Assembly: GCA_027623845.1 (NCBI GenBank)
Contig: JAQBUJ010000086.1
Location: forward strand, 1 to 9,199
DNA length: 9,199 nucleotides
DNA from: Pseudomonadota bacterium
Lineage (GTDB): Bacteria; Pseudomonadota; Alphaproteobacteria; Thalassobaculales; Thalassobaculaceae
Direction: 5' to 3'
The translations under genes were made by a program, and so were the position numbers. The notes under the pieces were generated by a model. It was not told the DNA's origin. It worked only from the letters and a program-made list of their open reading frames with translations, and did no database searches. Of this stretch, positions 5,806 through 9,199 are shown piece after piece (positions within the stretch are counted from its first letter, which is position 1; every line of letters begins with the position of its first letter).

Positions 5806-7266
5806 ATGTCGGCAACGGCGGAAACGGTTGATCAGGTCAAGGATCTCACGGCGGACAAGTACAAGTACGGCTTCTCCACGGATATCGAGATGGAGTTCGC
5901 CCCCAAGGGGTTGAACGAGGACATCATCCGCTTCATTTCGGCCAAGAAGGATGAGCCGGAATGGATGCTGGAATGGCGTCTCAAGGCCTATCGGCATTGG
6001 CTTACTATGGAAGCGCCGAACTGGGCGAAGGTCGGCTATCCCGAGATCAACTATCAGGACGTCTATTACTACGCCGCGCCAAAGAACATGGAAGACGGCC
6101 CGAAAAGCCTCGACGAGGTTGATCCGGAGCTGCTCAAGACTTACGAAAAGCTGGGTATTCCCTTGCTTGAGCAGGAGTTGCTGGCCGGCGTGGTCGCGGT
6201 CGATGCGGTTTTTGACTCGGTTTCCGTCGCCACCACCTACAAGGCCAAATTGACCGAGATGGGGGTGATCTTCTGCCCGATCTCCGAGGCGGTGCGGCAA
6301 TACCCGGAGATGGTGAAGAAGTATCTCGGTTCGGTGGTGCCTTATTCGGATAATTATTTCGCCACCCTGAACTCTGCGGTGTTCACCGATGGTTCCTTCG
6401 TCTATGTGCCCAAGGGCCTGCGTTGTCCGATGGAGCTGTCGACCTATTTCCGCATCAATGCCGAGAATACCGGCCAGTTTGAGCGCACCTTGATCATCGC
6501 CGATGAAGGCGCTTATGTGAGCTATCTGGAAGGCTGCACGGCGCCGCAACGCGATGAAAACCAGCTGCACGCCGCGGTCGTCGAGCTGGTGACCCTGGAC
6601 AATGCCGAGATCAAATACTCGACCGTGCAGAATTGGTATCCGGGCGACGAAACCGGCAAGGGCGGGATCTATAATTTCGTCACCAAGCGCGGCGCCTGCC
6701 GGGGCGCGAACTCGAAGATTTCATGGACCCAGGTTGAGACCGGATCAGCGATCACCTGGAAATATCCAAGCTGCATCCTGCAGGGCGATAACTCGGTCGG
6801 AGAGTTCTACTCCGTCGCGATCACCAATAACGCCCAGCAGGCCGATACCGGCACCAAGATGATCCATCTCGGCAAGAACACCCGCTCGACGATCATCTCC
6901 AAGGGGATCAGCGCCGGCCGCGCCGATAACACCTATCGCGGTCTGGTCAAGGTGATGCCGAAGGCGAACGGGGCACGCAACTTCACCCAATGCGACAGTT
7001 TGTTGATTGGCGACAAATGTGGCGCCCACACGGTCCCCTATATCGAATCCCGCAATCCATCGGCTCGGATCGAGCATGAGGCGACAACCTCGAAGATCAG
7101 TGATGATCAGCTGTTCTATTGCATGCAACGCGGTCTTTCGGCCGAGGACGCGGTCGGGGTGATCGTCAACGGTTTCTGCAAGGAAGTGATGAAAAACCTG
7201 CCGATGGAGTTCGCCGTCGAGGCGCAAAAGCTGATCGGCATCAGTCTTGAAGGCAGCGTCGGCTAA
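5806..7266 (+). CDS. sufB: SufB, Fe-S cluster assembly scaffold protein
   Basis: SufB is the scaffold subunit of the cytoplasmic SufBC2D complex, on which sulfur and iron are assembled into a nascent cluster. The 486-residue length fits the family (the E. coli protein has about 495). The C-terminal beta-helix core is highly conserved: YLEGCTAP with Cys244, [17 protein letters not shown] with Cys396, and [10 protein letters not shown] with Glu423 and Glu425. By alignment from memory, Cys244, Cys396 and Glu425 correspond to E. coli Cys254, Cys405 and Glu434, the sulfur-transfer and cluster-building residues. All are present, so the protein should be functional. ATG 5806 starts [14 protein letters not shown], a usual SufB-type N-terminus, with only weak GGA-type ribosome signals upstream. 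sufC follows after 42 bases, and the regulator gene precedes it in the same orientation, indicating one operon. Confidence 0.98.
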   Translation: MSATAETVDQVKDLTADKYKYGFSTDIEMEFAPKGLNEDIIRFISAKKDEPEWMLEWRLKAYRHWLTMEAPNWAKVGYPEINYQDVYYYAAPKNMEDGPKSLDEVDPELLKTYEKLGIPLLEQELLAGVVAVDAVFDSVSVATTYKAKLTEMGVIFCPISEAVRQYPEMVKKYLGSVVPYSDNYFATLNSAVFTDGSFVYVPKGLRCPMELSTYFRINAENTGQFERTLIIADEGAYVSYLEGCTAPQRDENQLHAAVVELVTLDNAEIKYSTVQNWYPGDETGKGGIYNFVTKRGACRGANSKISWTQVETGSAITWKYPSCILQGDNSVGEFYSVAITNNAQQADTGTKMIHLGKNTRSTIISKGISAGRADNTYRGLVKVMPKANGARNFTQCDSLLIGDKCGAHTVPYIESRNPSARIEHEATTSKISDDQLFYCMQRGLSAEDAVGVIVNGFCKEVMKNLPMEFAVEAQKLIGISLEGSVG

Positions 7267-7308
7267 GCGGACGCCGAAACACCTACCGAGCCTAGAGAAA
7301 GCATTTAC

Positions 7309-8060
<752 letters not shown>

Positions 8061-8064
<4 letters not shown>

Positions 8065-9199
8065 TGCCGGATGGTCTCAGCAAAACCCCGCCTTTCGATG
8101 ATCTGATCGCCCATGCGGCGGCCAGGGCTTCGGAGCAGGGCGCCGGATGGCTGGTCGATTTGAACGCCCGGGCCCGCCGACGCTACGTCGAGGCCGGCTG
8201 GCCGCACGCCCGGACCGAGTCCTGGAAATACACCAATCTCAACGCGCTGGCGGCCGCTGAATTCGCTTTGGCGTCGGGGCAGGGCGGCGAGGTTCCCGAA
8301 GACCGGGTGCTGGCCATCGAGGCGCCCCGGGTGGTGCTGGTGAACGGTGTTTTACAGCCCGAATTGTCCGATCTCGACCGGCTGCCCGAGGGGATTGTCG
8401 TGCGGCGCTTGGCCGAGGTGTCTGAGACTGAGCGCCACGCTGTTGCGGCGCTTTTGGACGAGGCCGATTCCACCGATGGCCTGCCGCTGGCGGCGCTGAA
8501 TACGGCGACATTGTCGGACGGTCTGGTGCTGGATATCGCTGCTGACGCGGTGCCGGAAACGCCGGTGCATCTGATCTCGATCGGGGCTGGTGAGAACACC
8601 GGTTTTGCCCCCCGATTGCTGATCCGTGCCGGGGCGGGAAGTTTCGCCGACGTGATCGAAAGCCATGTCGGCTTCGGCGCCGAGGTGTATTTTTCCAACG
8701 TGGTCGCCCAAGTGACCGTCGGCAAGGGCGCCAGGCTCGGCCACTACAAAGTGCAGAACGAGGCGCTCGGCGCCTTTCACATCGCGCTGACCACGGCGGA
8801 AGTGGCCGAGGGTGCGGTCTACGATAATTTCGTGCTGTCGCTTGGGGCCCGTCTGGCGCGGAACGAGATCCGCGGCCTGATCGCTGGTGGTCGGGTCGAA
8901 TATCGGGTTAACGGCGCCTATATGGCCGCCGGGGCTCAGCATTTGGACAACACCACCTTCATCGACCACGCCGCCGCCGGCAGCCGCAGCCGCGAGGTCT
9001 ATAAGGGGGTGCTCGCCGGTTCGTCCCGAGGCGTCTTCCAAGGCAAGATCCTGGTCCGCCCCGAGGCCCAGCAGACCGACGGCTATCAGATGAACCGGGC
9101 GATGCTGATGTCCGACAAGGCGGAGGTCAATTCCAAGCCGGAATTGGAAATCTATGCCGATGACGTGGCCTGTTCGCACGGGTCCACTTCGGGTGCGAT
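8061..9199 (+). CDS. sufD: SufD, Fe-S cluster assembly protein (3' end outside window)
   Basis: SufD is the SufB paralogue that pairs with SufB in the SufBC2D complex and helps iron entry and cluster formation. From ATG 8061 there are 379 codons to the window edge, so the last few dozen residues are missing. Features include RTESWKYTNLNAL near residue 54, a usual SufD signature, and the C-terminal core KPELEIYADDVACSHGSTSG. In that core Cys371 and His373 correspond, from memory, to E. coli SufD Cys358 and His360. The middle (about 180-350) is a Gly/Val-rich beta-helix. The ATG at 8061 overlaps the sufC stop as ATGA; the adjacent ATG at 8064 is equally possible and would remove one residue. 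The ribosome site would lie inside the sufC end (AAGAGG, 8051-8056). A sulfur-supply gene such as sufS is expected next. Confidence 0.97.

Noticed and set aside
5743..6570. Long open frame of 275 codons on the minus strand opposite sufB
   Set aside because: It lies wholly antisense to the well-conserved sufB. It is explained by GC-rich codon bias mirroring the true frame, and its sequence is His/Arg-rich and low in family character.
8352..9179. Long open frame of 275 codons on the minus strand opposite sufD
   Set aside because: sufD on the plus strand is certain from its conserved C-terminal core; the antisense frame is a shadow.

Overview
The window is GC-rich bacterial DNA (about 60% G+C by eye), dense in genes, with intergenic gaps mostly under 300 bases. 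Its clearest landmark is an SUF iron-sulfur cluster assembly operon headed by an Rrf2-type regulator and followed by sufB, sufC and sufD. That order, together with a gene resembling the alphaproteobacterial DUF6635 family and the style of the cytochrome P450 and EamA transporter, points to an alphaproteobacterium, plausibly of the Rhodospirillales. The taxonomic call is inference.

Layout. Positions 1-1422 (minus strand) hold the first 474 codons of a long cytoplasmic protein of unknown family whose 3' end lies outside the window. Positions 1423-1627 are a divergent intergenic region with a reasonable promoter for that gene. Positions 1628-2635 (plus strand) are one continuous reading frame of 335 sense codons, apart from a single in-frame amber codon at 2051-2053. 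The result is a soluble N-terminal half and a membrane C-terminal half. The second half begins at a possible TTG restart codon preceded by an AGGA. Positions 2889-4112 (plus) encode a complete bacterial cytochrome P450 with all signature motifs. Positions 4087-5001 (minus) encode a ten-helix EamA/DMT transporter, convergent with the P450 and overlapping it by 26 bases.

The 5002-5267 region is a shared divergent control region between the transporter and the SUF operon. It is rich in short inverted repeats. From 5268 to the window end the SUF operon runs on the plus strand: a SufR/IscR-like Rrf2 regulator with three C-terminal cysteines, then sufB (486 aa), sufC (251 aa) and sufD (379 codons, cut by the window end). 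SufB, SufC and SufD would form the SufBC2D scaffold complex, in which SufC hydrolyses ATP while SufB-SufD build a nascent Fe-S cluster. The regulator probably senses cluster status and tunes the operon. The sulfur source (SufS/SufE or SufU-type proteins) is not in the window and would be expected just downstream.

No tRNA, rRNA, CRISPR array, insertion sequence or phage gene was seen. The main anomalies are the amber-split DUF6635-like gene, the unidentified 474-codon gene and the repeat-rich SUF control region. I found no convincing evidence of a wholly new multi-gene system.
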